Assembly (NCBI GenBank): GCA_947491025.1
Contig: CANLIC010000006.1
Span: 1 to 64,000, forward strand
Length of the DNA: 64,000 nucleotides
Source of the DNA: Myxococcales bacterium
Lineage (GTDB): Bacteria; Myxococcota_A; UBA9042
Reading direction: 5' to 3'
Part shown: in pieces, positions 9,364-17,684 of the stretch
Layout of the letters: the number at the start of each line of letters is the position of its first letter
Position numbering within the stretch: the first letter of the stretch is position 1
Program-made: the position numbers and the translations under genes
The notes under the pieces: model-generated
What the model was told of the DNA's origin: nothing
The model's input: only the letters and a program-made list of their open reading frames with translations
The model's database searches: none

Positions 9364-9924
9364 ATGGCCCACGAGATCTCGGCAAACCCAGCAGAACCTG
9401 TACGCGATGCAAGCCCACCTGCCAGCCGCCGCGGCTTTCTCAGCCGTCTGCTCGGCGCATCGGGCGGCCTGTTCGGCGGCGGGCTGCTCGCCGGTGCGCG
9501 CGGTTCCTCCAAAGAGGGCCAGATGTACGGGCCGGTACGTCCCGCCGAGGCGGCGCTGCAGCGGCCCCGCGCCGAGGACGCCGCCGCGCTGCTCGGTCCC
9601 TACCGCGACGGCCGCGTGGTCGAGCGGCAGTGGGCGGTCGGCCACGTCGCGCGCGGTGGCGAAGGCCAGATCATCATCGTCCTGGTCGATGGCGAGACCA
9701 ACGGCCACGCCGAGCTCGAGCTGTGGGCACGCGGTCCCGGCGACGGGCAGGCGCTGCAGCAGACCCGCCGGTACGCGCTGCACCTGCCGGGCGCCCAGGT
9801 CGCAGAGGCGCCGCCGCACCTGCAGACCATCGCCGCCCGCGTGGCCGCCATCGTGCGCCGCAACGAGGCCACGGCGCTGCTGCAGCAGGCGCTGCCCGGG
9901 CGCCGCGGCGTCGACGTCGCCTGA
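9364..9924 (+). CDS. Tat-type exported protein of unknown function
   Basis: A 186-residue protein that I do not recognise. The ATG at 9364 follows GGAGG at 9352-9356. A twin-arginine motif SRRGFLSRLLG at residues 24-34 precedes a weakly hydrophobic Gly/Leu stretch (GLFGGGLLAG), suggesting Tat export. The remainder, about 60-180, is a compact alpha/beta sequence with no Cys and few aromatic residues. It is divergent from the alkylglycerol-monooxygenase-like gene across 195 bases and precedes a membrane kinase by about 200 bases. Confidence 0.7.
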   Translation: MAHEISANPAEPVRDASPPASRRGFLSRLLGASGGLFGGGLLAGARGSSKEGQMYGPVRPAEAALQRPRAEDAAALLGPYRDGRVVERQWAVGHVARGGEGQIIIVLVDGETNGHAELELWARGPGDGQALQQTRRYALHLPGAQVAEAPPHLQTIAARVAAIVRRNEATALLQQALPGRRGVDVA

Positions 9925-10138
9925 CAGGGCCTTGCCTGGATTCGCCGAGCGCCGGCAGAGGAGGCGCCGCCAGGCACTGCGCTGGCCGACGCCCTGCGCT
10001 GCTGCCGCGACGGCCGAGTGCACGCCAAGGGCCCACCAAGAAATGGGCGGGCGACGTGGCCGGTCGCGAGGACGGGCGCGGCGGCCCTGACACTTTGGCC
10101 GCTTCCCACGCGCGCCGGACTGCCGAGGAGATTTGCCA

Positions 10139-12244
10139 GTGAAGGCCAGGCCGGGCGAGCAACATGCCATGACATGGGACAGCGCGACGCTCGATGAGGC
10201 GCTGGCCGCCGCCCTGGCCGCCACGGCCGACGCCGGCGCGATCGACGTCCGAGCGACGCTGCGGCCTCGCGGCGCCCCGTCCGCTTCGCTGGTGATGGCG
10301 CCCACCCTCGACGGCGGGCCTGCACCCCAGGCTCCGCTCGGCGGCGCGGGCCGAAAGGGCGATTTCAGCGCGGCCAAGGGCCTCAGCCTCGAGGGCGTCC
10401 ACGCGGCGCCTTGGACGGCGCTGCCGCTGCTGACGTGGCAAGCCTCGGCGGCCGCCGGGGAGGGTCAGGCAGTGCCCACCGAGGGCTCCGACGCAGCGAC
10501 GGCGCGGGGCGCTGCGGCGCCGCCAAGCCCTGAGACGCCGGCGGACCTCATGCTGGTCGGCCGCCTCGGCGAAGGCGGGATGGGCATCGTCCACCTGGCG
10601 CACCAGCGCAGCCTCCGCCGGGACGTGGCGCTGAAGACGGTGCGGGCAGCCGCCGATCGTCCGACCAGCCGCGAGGCGCTCTGGCGCGAGGCCGTGGTCA
10701 TGGGGCAGCTCGACCACCCGCACATCGTGCCGGTGCATGCGCTCGGCGCGGACCGCGACGGCCGCCCGGCGCTGGTGATGAAGCGCATCGAGGGCTGGAG
10801 CTGGCAAGACATCGCCGCCGATCCAACGCACCCGCTGCGCCACGAGGCCGACGTCGACGCCCTCGCGCTGCACGTCGAGATCGCCGCCAAGGTCGCGGAC
10901 GCGCTCGCATTCGCCCATGATCGCGGCGTGCTGCACCGGGACGTCAAGCCGGACAACGTCATGGTCGGTCGCTACGGCGAGGTGTTCCTCGCCGATTGGG
11001 GCGTGGCGACGGCGCTCCCCGGGGCTGAAGGCGCCGCGGAGGCTGGACCGGTCGGCATCGCTGGGACGCCCGCGTTCATGGCGCCCGAGATGCTGCTCGG
11101 CCGCCGCGACGCCTTGTCACCGCGCACGGACGTGTTTCTGCTCGGCGCCGCCCTCCACACCGCCATCACCGGCACGCCGCGACATGCCGGCGGCGACCTC
11201 CGCACGGTGCTGGCGGCGGTGGCCCACTCCGAGCCCATCGCCTACGGCGCCGAGGTACCCGTCGAGCTCGCCGAGCTGCTGCAGCGCGCCACAGCGGCCG
11301 ATCCCGCCCTACGCCCGGCCAGCGCCGGCGAGCTGCGGATGGCCTTGCGGGGGTTCTTGCGGCGGCGCGGCCTCGGGCCTTTGTTGACGGCGGCACAGGC
11401 GCGCCTGGCCGAGGCCGAAAGCGCCCTGCCGGCGCTCGGTTCGGTGCCGGATGCGACGTCGTTGCAGTCGCTGCACCGCCTGCTGACCGAGGCTCGCTTC
11501 GGCCTGATGCAGGTGCTGGCGGCGGAGCCCGAGCACGGCGCGGCCAGGGCACTGCTCGAACAGGCGCTGGTGTGCATGACGCGGCTTGAGCTGAGCGAGG
11601 GCCACGCCGGTCGAGCTCGGGCGCTGCTGGCCGAGCTCGGCGCCCCCCACCCGGCGTTGGCTGCGGCGGTGACGGCCCTCGAAGAGCGGCAAGCGCTGGC
11701 CGCGCATGAGCAAGCGCAGCTGCGGGCCCTGCAGCGCGACCAGGACCTCAACGTCGGCCTGCGAGCACGGGTCGCCTTCCTGATTCCGATCGCCATCTTG
11801 GGGGTGGCGCTGCTCGGCTGGGTGCTGATCCAGGCCCCGATCGTCTCCATCGAGGACGCTGTAAGGCTGGCCGCCGTCAATGGCGTGGTCATGGCGGTCG
11901 CCGCTGCCGCGGTCTGGCGCAAGGTCGAGTCGGCGGTGAACCGTCGCCTGCTGCAGGTGGCCGTCGTGAGCGCAGCGACGATTTTGGTGCATCGCCTGAT
12001 GGCGCAGGGCGACGGCCACAGCACCGTGGTGACGATCCTTCGCGACGACGCGTTGCTCCTGGCCGTGGTCGCGTCAGCGCTGCCGCTGCCCGTCCGCTGG
12101 CTCGGGCCGATCGCCTCATTTCTCATGTTCGGGACGGCGATGGCGATCGCCCTTTGGCCGGCGTCCGCCTCAACCGTGTTCGCGGTGGGCATCAGCTCGA
12201 TGCTGATCTGCCTGTGGCTGCCGCTTGTCGGCAAGCGCGCTTGA
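10139..12244 (+). CDS. Hanks-type Ser/Thr protein kinase with C-terminal membrane domain
   Basis: A 701-residue kinase. I chose GTG at 10139, eight bases after GAGGAG, over the TTG at 10133. Residues 1-135 are a disordered, Ala/Pro-rich leader. The kinase domain runs from about 138 to 415: GEGGMG glycine loop, catalytic Lys166, Glu184, the catalytic loop HRDVKPDN with Asp268, a DWG instead of DFG at Asp286, and GTPAFMAPE. A helical region (about 420-535) with TPR-like periodicity follows, then five or six hydrophobic helices to the end, which is unusual, as most family members have one. It probably phosphorylates cytoplasmic partners while anchored in the inner membrane. Confidence 0.9.
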   Translation: MKARPGEQHAMTWDSATLDEALAAALAATADAGAIDVRATLRPRGAPSASLVMAPTLDGGPAPQAPLGGAGRKGDFSAAKGLSLEGVHAAPWTALPLLTWQASAAAGEGQAVPTEGSDAATARGAAAPPSPETPADLMLVGRLGEGGMGIVHLAHQRSLRRDVALKTVRAAADRPTSREALWREAVVMGQLDHPHIVPVHALGADRDGRPALVMKRIEGWSWQDIAADPTHPLRHEADVDALALHVEIAAKVADALAFAHDRGVLHRDVKPDNVMVGRYGEVFLADWGVATALPGAEGAAEAGPVGIAGTPAFMAPEMLLGRRDALSPRTDVFLLGAALHTAITGTPRHAGGDLRTVLAAVAHSEPIAYGAEVPVELAELLQRATAADPALRPASAGELRMALRGFLRRRGLGPLLTAAQARLAEAESALPALGSVPDATSLQSLHRLLTEARFGLMQVLAAEPEHGAARALLEQALVCMTRLELSEGHAGRARALLAELGAPHPALAAAVTALEERQALAAHEQAQLRALQRDQDLNVGLRARVAFLIPIAILGVALLGWVLIQAPIVSIEDAVRLAAVNGVVMAVAAAAVWRKVESAVNRRLLQVAVVSAATILVHRLMAQGDGHSTVVTILRDDALLLAVVASALPLPVRWLGPIASFLMFGTAMAIALWPASASTVFAVGISSMLICLWLPLVGKRA

Positions 12245-12810
12245 CTCGGACGGCGCTGATTCTCTTTCGTAACAAGCAGATGCAGAAATATTCGCAGAGG
12301 GCAAACTCTCCCCTGTTGCATTGCCGCGTGACACGCTACGCTTTGTCGCAGAAGGGAGGCGCGGCTGGGCTCTCCGCCCAGATAGCGCCAACAATCACGA
12401 GGAGTTCTGAGGCGAATGGACAGCCCCGCATCCACCCCGGTTGGTGCCCTGGACGTGTCCCACGACAACGGTGCGGCTCGCGATGAGCACACCGCCGTCG
12501 CCTGCAGCGACGAGCCTCCGGAACCTCTGTCGCCTTGGGCCGCCCCTGGTGCATGCCAGGAGCGGCCGGCCACTTCCCCGCGCCAACGCGCGTCGTATTT
12601 TGCGCTGAGCCCGGCATCAGGGGCTCGCGCACCTGGGTCGGTACACGACCGCGGTGATGCCGCGCGTCCCGCGTGCCGACCCCACACCCCACGCCAGCGC
12701 GGAATCGGAGCAGTCCGCGCCCTGGTGGCGAGCGCCGGGCGGTCCGGCTTCGCCGACGTCTGCTCCAATGACCACGCCACGGCGGCGTGACCACCCAGAG
12801 AGGACTCCAA
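12245..12810. other. Long non-coding or weakly coding gap
   Basis: 566 bases follow the kinase gene. The first 170 are clearly richer in A and T than their surroundings (for example 12258-12330), which suggests a promoter or horizontally neutral spacer. An open frame from ATG 12416 to 12790 has AGGAG at 12400-12404 but a Pro/Ser/Arg-rich product without structure; I treat it as unlikely to be a gene. No RNA gene is recognisable. Confidence 0.5.
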
Positions 12811-13383
12811 GTGTCCGACAAACCTCCCCCTGCTGGCATGCAACGCTTCTACCGCGAGGACCTCGATCAGCATGGCGTCCGTGCGACGCAGCGCTTCGAG
12901 GCGTCTGAGTTGATCATGGCTTATGGCGCGGTGCGATGGCTCCCGGGCCCCAACCGCATGACCCTTCAGGTGTCGGCGCATCTGCACTTCGAGCTCGATC
13001 CGCCCTTGCTCGAGAGCATCAACCACGGCTGCGACCCCAACGTGTACTTCGACGTCGATCGCAGCGAGCTCCGGACGCTGCGCGCGATCGAGGCTGGCGA
13101 GGAGCTGACGGCGTTCTACCCGACGTCCGAGTGGGACATGCAGTCGCCGTTCACGTGCAACTGCGGCACGGCCCGCTGCCACGGACAGATCCGCGGCTCC
13201 AAGCACCTGCCCGCTGAGGTGATGGCGACGTACCGCACCTCGGCGTTCGTGACGGCCCAGCTCGCCGAGGCGGCTGCGGCGCGCGCGATGGACGAGGCAC
13301 AGGTGGATGGAGGGCTCGGCCTGACGGCGCAGGGCCACGCCGAGTACGCGCGCGGCGAGGCTTCCCAGGCCGCTCCGGTCTGA
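12811..13383 (+). CDS. SET-domain protein, putative protein lysine methyltransferase
   Basis: A 190-residue protein; the GTG at 12811 follows AGAGGA and is preferred to GTG at 12787. Residues about 20-130 form a minimal SET domain: an N-terminal strand region, the pseudoknot motif NHGCDPN at 71-77, a downstream Gly-Glu-Glu-Leu strand with the likely catalytic Tyr103 (AFYP), and a post-SET-like Cys set C116, C118, C123 (CNCGTARCHG). In eukaryotic enzymes these Cys residues bind zinc with one Cys from the NHxxxPN loop, and Cys74 is positioned for that. The family transfers methyl groups from S-adenosylmethionine to lysines. Bacterial substrates are mostly unknown. It stands alone between long gaps. 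Confidence 0.85.
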   Translation: MSDKPPPAGMQRFYREDLDQHGVRATQRFEASELIMAYGAVRWLPGPNRMTLQVSAHLHFELDPPLLESINHGCDPNVYFDVDRSELRTLRAIEAGEELTAFYPTSEWDMQSPFTCNCGTARCHGQIRGSKHLPAEVMATYRTSAFVTAQLAEAAAARAMDEAQVDGGLGLTAQGHAEYARGEASQAAPV

Positions 13384-13758
13384 GAGGGTCGATGCGGAGC
13401 GCGAGGCGGGGCCCGCTGCTGCGGGGCTCGCCTTGACCCCAGGTGAGCGGTGACGGTCGGTGCGGCGACGCTCGCATCGACCGTCACCCTCACCGTCACC
13501 CTCAACGTCTTCGTCATCGTTGGCGTCGGCCTGCGCTCGCCGCGACCCTCGCAGTCGTAGCGATCTGGGCCTCCGCTGCTCGGTGACGATCGCGTGTCAA
13601 GGCGACCGACGGCCGCAGCCGCCCAGGCAAGAACGTCGAAATTTCAAAACCTTCACGTCCATCCCTGGCGCCGTCGCGGCGGGCGCCGCGGTTGACTGCC
13701 GGCGGGCGGCCCTTCAGCCTCTCGCTGCGCAACCGCTGTCTGCGCCCAGGACCCCGTC
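13384..13758. other. Intergenic region upstream of the phosphate genes
   Basis: 375 bases between the SET gene and the DUF47 gene. It holds the stem-loop at 13449-13488 and a tandem 12-base duplication (CCGTCACCCTCA at 13481-13492 and 13493-13504). The rest shows no recognisable gene. A Ser/Pro/Arg-rich frame reaching the DUF47 start has no ribosome site and is discounted. I could not identify a Pho box. Confidence 0.6.
13449..13488. terminator. Eleven-base-pair stem-loop downstream of the SET gene
   Basis: GGTGACGGTCG at 13449-13459 is the perfect reverse complement of CGACCGTCACC at 13478-13488, with an 18-base loop. It lies 65 bases after the SET-gene stop. No T run follows, so it may be a transcript-end stabiliser or a protein site rather than a classical terminator. 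Confidence 0.5.
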
Positions 13759-14406
13759 ATGACCCTGCTCGATCGCATCGTCCGTTGGCTGCTACCGCGC
13801 GAGGAGCACTTTTTCGACCTGCTCGGCGCCGGCGCCAAGTGCACCATCTCGGCGGCGGAGGCGATGGAGCTGCTGTGCGCCGCCAAGGCCGAAGATCGCA
13901 AGGCCGCGATTCAGCGCCTGATCGACGTTGAGCACGAGGCCGACGGCGCGGTGCGAGCGGTGTACGACGCCCTCGGCCGGACGTTCGTCACGCCGATCGA
14001 CCGTGCCGACATCTACGACCTGGCGAGCCGCCTGGAAGAGGTGGTCGACATCATCCACGCCACGGCCATGCAGGTGCAGGTTCACGCCATCGACGATATG
14101 CCCGACGGCGCCGGCGCCCTTGCCAGCAAGCTGACCTCGTCGTGTCGGGAGATCGCAGCGGCGGTGTTGAAGCTGCGCGGCCTGCGCGACCTCGAGGAGG
14201 TGGCGGCGCACAGTCGGGCGGCGTCGAAGCTCGAGCACGAGGCTGACGAGATCTTCCGCGCCCAGGTGGCCCGACTCTTCCGCGAGGAGTCCAACGCGGT
14301 GCGCCTGATTCAGCACCGCGAGTTCCTGGAGGGGCTGGAGAAGGCGATGGACGCCTGCGACCATGTCGGCGGCGTGCTGACCAGCATCGTCGTCAAGAAC
14401 GGGTAG
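13759..14406 (+). CDS. DUF47 family (PhoU-like) phosphate transport accessory protein
   Basis: A 215-residue all-helical protein of the DUF47/PhoU-divergent family (TIGR00153), full length for the family. It opens with the typical MTLLDRIVRWLLPREEHFFDLL and has two three-helix repeats, each with an acidic, metal-binding-type motif: EHEADG near residue 60 and LEHEADEIF near 160. Members sit next to PiT transporters and are thought to control their activity. The PiT gene begins four bases after this stop, so the two form a single operon. Confidence 0.95.
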   Translation: MTLLDRIVRWLLPREEHFFDLLGAGAKCTISAAEAMELLCAAKAEDRKAAIQRLIDVEHEADGAVRAVYDALGRTFVTPIDRADIYDLASRLEEVVDIIHATAMQVQVHAIDDMPDGAGALASKLTSSCREIAAAVLKLRGLRDLEEVAAHSRAASKLEHEADEIFRAQVARLFREESNAVRLIQHREFLEGLEKAMDACDHVGGVLTSIVVKNG

Positions 14407-14410
14407 GGCG

Positions 14411-15403
14411 ATGGACAGCACCTTCGCGATGCTGGTGACCGTCCTGGTCGTGGCGTTGATCTTCGATTACATCAACGGCTTCCACGACACCGCCAACGCG
14501 GTAGCGACGGTGGTATCGACTGGCGTGCTGCCGCTGCGGACGGCCGTGCTGATGGCGGCGGTGATGAATTTCGTCGGTGCCCTGATGGGGACCGCGGTCG
14601 CCAACACGATGGCGAAGATGGTGCACGCCGACGCCGTGACGCTGACCATGACGGCGGCGGGGCTCGGCGGTGCCATCCTGTGGAACCTCCTGACGTGGTG
14701 GTTCGGCATCCCGTCCTCGTCATCACACGCCCTGCTCGGCGGCGTGCTCGGCGCTGCGGTCACCCACGCCGGCGTCGACGCGGTACGCACGGACAACCTG
14801 CAAAAGACGCTGAAAGGCCTCTTCTTGAGCCCGCTCGCCGGCTTCGTCATCGGCCTGTTGATGATGGTGTTGGTGACGTGGATCGTGCGTCGGATGCGGC
14901 TGCGGACCGTGAACCGGGCCTTCCGCTGGCTGCAGATGGTGTCGGCGGCGTTCATGGCGCTGTCGCACGGGCAGGCCGACGCTCAAAAGACGATGGGGAT
15001 CATGGTCATGGCGCTGGTCTCGGCCGGCATGTTGGCTGCCGATGACCCGATGCCGGTGTGGGTTTCGCTGTCGTGCGCGCTGGCGATGGCGCTCGGTACG
15101 GCGGCTGGTGGCGTGCGCATCATCAAGACGATGGGCACCAAGATCATCGACCTCAAGCCGATCCATGGCTTCGCCGCGGAGACCAGCGCCGCTGTGACGC
15201 TGTTCACCGCCGCCCAGCTCGGCGCTCCGGTGTCGACGACGCATGTCATCTCGGCCGCGATCATGGGCGTCGGCTCCTCGCAGCGGGTCAGCGCCGTGCG
15301 CTGGGGCGTAACGACCAAGATTTTGTGGGCCTGGGTGCTGACGATCCCGATATCGGCCCTGGTGGGGGCGCTGCTCTACCTTGCTCTCAGTGCCATCGCC
15401 TGA
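14411..15403 (+). CDS. Inorganic phosphate transporter, PiT family
   Basis: A 330-residue inner-membrane permease with about ten hydrophobic helices. The two inverted PiT signature repeats are visible: GFHDTANAVATVVSTG at about 18-33 and GFAAETSAAVTLFTAAQLGAPVSTTH at about 250-275. PiT proteins import phosphate, usually as a neutral metal-phosphate complex coupled to protons or sodium. Its length is close to short bacterial PiT proteins; the central hydrophilic loop is short. The DUF47 gene directly upstream supports the assignment. Confidence 0.95.
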   Translation: MDSTFAMLVTVLVVALIFDYINGFHDTANAVATVVSTGVLPLRTAVLMAAVMNFVGALMGTAVANTMAKMVHADAVTLTMTAAGLGGAILWNLLTWWFGIPSSSSHALLGGVLGAAVTHAGVDAVRTDNLQKTLKGLFLSPLAGFVIGLLMMVLVTWIVRRMRLRTVNRAFRWLQMVSAAFMALSHGQADAQKTMGIMVMALVSAGMLAADDPMPVWVSLSCALAMALGTAAGGVRIIKTMGTKIIDLKPIHGFAAETSAAVTLFTAAQLGAPVSTTHVISAAIMGVGSSQRVSAVRWGVTTKILWAWVLTIPISALVGALLYLALSAIA

Positions 15404-15464
15404 GGCGCCCGGGCTCTGGCATCCTCGGCGGCGACCGCGACGGTTGACGACGCACAGAGCCGCC

Positions 15465-17645
15465 ATGAATCAGCGACCTCAGAGAGCCCCATCGAACCCG
15501 GCACGCGCGCCGGCTCAGCCTTGGTGTAACCGCAGCCGGCCCGCCTTGGCGTGGCACCTCGTCGCGTTGGACCCCGTGCCGTGGCGGGGCGTCGCGGGCC
15601 TCCTGGTCTTGCTGCTGGCGACGAGCGCCGGCTGCAGCGCAGACGATTCCGCGGCGATCGACGCTGCGGGGAGCGCTCCGGCGCCGGGTATGGCGGAGCT
15701 CGAAGCGGCCGGACTCTTCGCGCCGCTCGGTCAGGCCGTCATCGCCGAGACCGCGACGGTGGGGGCCGCCACGACCTACACCCTCGACCCGGCGAGCGGC
15801 CCGCGCTGCCTGCGCGGCGCCCCCTTTCGCTACAGCGTGCGCGACGGCGCAAGCGATGAGCTGCTCGTGTTCCTGCAGGGCGGAGGGGCGTGCTGGTCGG
15901 AGTTCTGCCTGGCGGTCAACAAGGCGCCGCTCGGCGTGCCTGAGGTCGACGTCCTGCGCGCCGATCTCCCGCTCAACCCATACCGCGACCACGACCTCGT
16001 CTACCTGCCCTACTGCGACGGCTCGCTCTTTGCCGGCGATCGCGACCACGACGACGACGGCGACGGCGCCATCGACCGCTACCACCGTGGCCTGCGCAAC
16101 CTGGCGGCGGCGCTCGACGGCGCGCGGGCACGCTTTCCGCAGCCGAGCCGCGTCGTGCTCGCCGGCAGCTCAGGTGGCGCCTACGGCAGCCTGGCCGCCT
16201 TGCCCCTGCTGCGTCGGCTCTACCCGAAGGTCCCGATCGACATCATCGAGGACTCCGGGCCGGGTCTCGGCCGACCGGGAGAGCCAGCCTTCTTGGCCAA
16301 GCTGCTCGGGGAGTTCGGCGCCGAGCGGCTGATCCCTCCCTCCTGCGTGACGTGCCAAGGCGCCGCCCACTTGACACCGCTGCGGCGCTGGCAGCTGCAG
16401 CACCTGCGCGGCGGCGCCGACGGCCTCGGCGAGGTGCGCGTGGCGACCGTCGCGGCGCTGCGCGATGGCATCCTCGCCGACGTCTTCCTCGACATCCCGG
16501 GCGCGGCGTTCGAGACGGCGCTGCGGATGGAGACCGGCGCGCTGGCGGCGGAATTTCCCGAGCGCTATCGCCGCCTTCTCATGCCGGGTCGCCACCACAC
16601 GGCGCTGCTCGGGACCCCGGCAGCCATCCTGGGCGACGACCTCTCAGCGGTCGAGCTGCCGACCCAGGCGCTCAGCAAGCTCTCGGGCCTGGTGCTCGGC
16701 CACCTCGACGATGCGCCGCCGGGCGGCCCGACGGTCTCAGCGTGGCTGACGGCGATGCAGGCGGCGGGCACGGCGACGGGCGGCGCGGCGGCACCCTGGC
16801 TGGACTTCGCGCCCGCGCCAGGCGGCCTCGACGGCGGCGGCTATCCACTGCCGGCGCCGCTGACGATCGGCCCGGCGGCGCGGCCGGCCCAGGTCCGAGT
16901 GCCCAAGGACTATGACGCGGTGACGCCGCTGCCGGTGGTGGTGCTGCTCGGCGGGCAGGGCTTCTCGGCGGCGGAGGCCGAGGCCTGGCTGCAGCTCGGC
17001 AAGGCCGTCGACGCGCTTGGGATCGTGCTGGTGCTGGCCGACGGCGTGGTCGATGGCGAAGGCGAGCCGACTTGGAACGCCACCGACACCTGCTGCGTGC
17101 AGGACAAGCAGAAGGCCCCCGACGACGTCGGCTACCTGCTCGGGCTGCTCGACGCGCTCGGCAAACAGGTCCACATCCACCCGGGGCGAGTCGTGCTTTT
17201 CGGCCACAGCGCCGGCGGCTTCATGGCCTACCGCATGGCCTGCGACCACGCCGATCGGGTGGCGGCGGTGGTCAGCGTCGCCGGCAGCGGCCACCAGGAC
17301 ATGGCGCTGTGCAAGCCGAGTCGGCCGGTGCGGGTGCTGCAGGTTCACGCCCAGGACGATGAGGTGATGCCTTTTTCGGGCGACGACGAGGCGCCAGGCG
17401 CCATGGCGATGACCGCCTTCTGGGGCGCGCGCGCTGGCTGCGACGCGGCTTCTTGGCATTCCCAGGCCGAGAAACTCGACCTCCTCGACGACGTGAATGG
17501 CGAAGATACCGCCGTGTACGCCTTCGGGCAGGGCTGCGCGCCGGGCGCGGATGTGCGCCTGTTGCACCTCGAGGGCGGCGGACACCAGCCGATGTTTCGC
17601 CAGAACTTCCGAATGTTTGCGTTGCAGTGGGCGCTCGCCGAGTAG
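15465..17645 (+). CDS. Lipoprotein fusion: pectinacetylesterase/Notum-like plus PHB-depolymerase-like hydrolase
   Basis: A 726-residue predicted lipoprotein (hydrophobic 42-56, lipobox ATSAGC with Cys57) carrying two alpha/beta-hydrolase domains. Residues about 95-440 resemble the pectinacetylesterase/Notum family: GGGACWSEFC at 140-148, YLPYCDGSLFAGD, and nucleophile Ser236 in AGSSGGAYG. Residues about 480-726 resemble the PHB depolymerase/feruloyl esterase (LpqC) family: VLLGGQG, WNATDTCC, and nucleophile Ser582 in FGHSAGGFMAYRMAC, with a late His (GGGHQP). Both should act outside the cell on ester-linked polymers. The exact substrates are not inferable. The N-region before the hydrophobic core is long (about 40 residues), so the true start could be further downstream. 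Confidence 0.85.
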   Translation: MNQRPQRAPSNPARAPAQPWCNRSRPALAWHLVALDPVPWRGVAGLLVLLLATSAGCSADDSAAIDAAGSAPAPGMAELEAAGLFAPLGQAVIAETATVGAATTYTLDPASGPRCLRGAPFRYSVRDGASDELLVFLQGGGACWSEFCLAVNKAPLGVPEVDVLRADLPLNPYRDHDLVYLPYCDGSLFAGDRDHDDDGDGAIDRYHRGLRNLAAALDGARARFPQPSRVVLAGSSGGAYGSLAALPLLRRLYPKVPIDIIEDSGPGLGRPGEPAFLAKLLGEFGAERLIPPSCVTCQGAAHLTPLRRWQLQHLRGGADGLGEVRVATVAALRDGILADVFLDIPGAAFETALRMETGALAAEFPERYRRLLMPGRHHTALLGTPAAILGDDLSAVELPTQALSKLSGLVLGHLDDAPPGGPTVSAWLTAMQAAGTATGGAAAPWLDFAPAPGGLDGGGYPLPAPLTIGPAARPAQVRVPKDYDAVTPLPVVVLLGGQGFSAAEAEAWLQLGKAVDALGIVLVLADGVVDGEGEPTWNATDTCCVQDKQKAPDDVGYLLGLLDALGKQVHIHPGRVVLFGHSAGGFMAYRMACDHADRVAAVVSVAGSGHQDMALCKPSRPVRVLQVHAQDDEVMPFSGDDEAPGAMAMTAFWGARAGCDAASWHSQAEKLDLLDDVNGEDTAVYAFGQGCAPGADVRLLHLEGGGHQPMFRQNFRMFALQWALAE

Positions 17646-17684
17646 CGCTTGCCGCAGGGGCGTTCGGAGAATACGCTCCGTGCC

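Noticed and set aside
12416..12790. 124-residue plus-strand open frame between the kinase and SET genes
   Set aside because: A weak AGGAG lies upstream, but the product is Pro/Ser/Arg-rich with no secondary structure pattern, and it lies in a region otherwise typical of spacer.
11242..13338. 698-residue minus-strand open frame opposite the kinase and SET genes
   Set aside because: It spans two well-supported plus-strand genes and an intergenic gap and has no recognisable domain.
13481..13504. Tandem 12-base repeat as a CRISPR-like or regulatory array
   Set aside because: Only two copies with no spacer between them; it is more likely a simple duplication.
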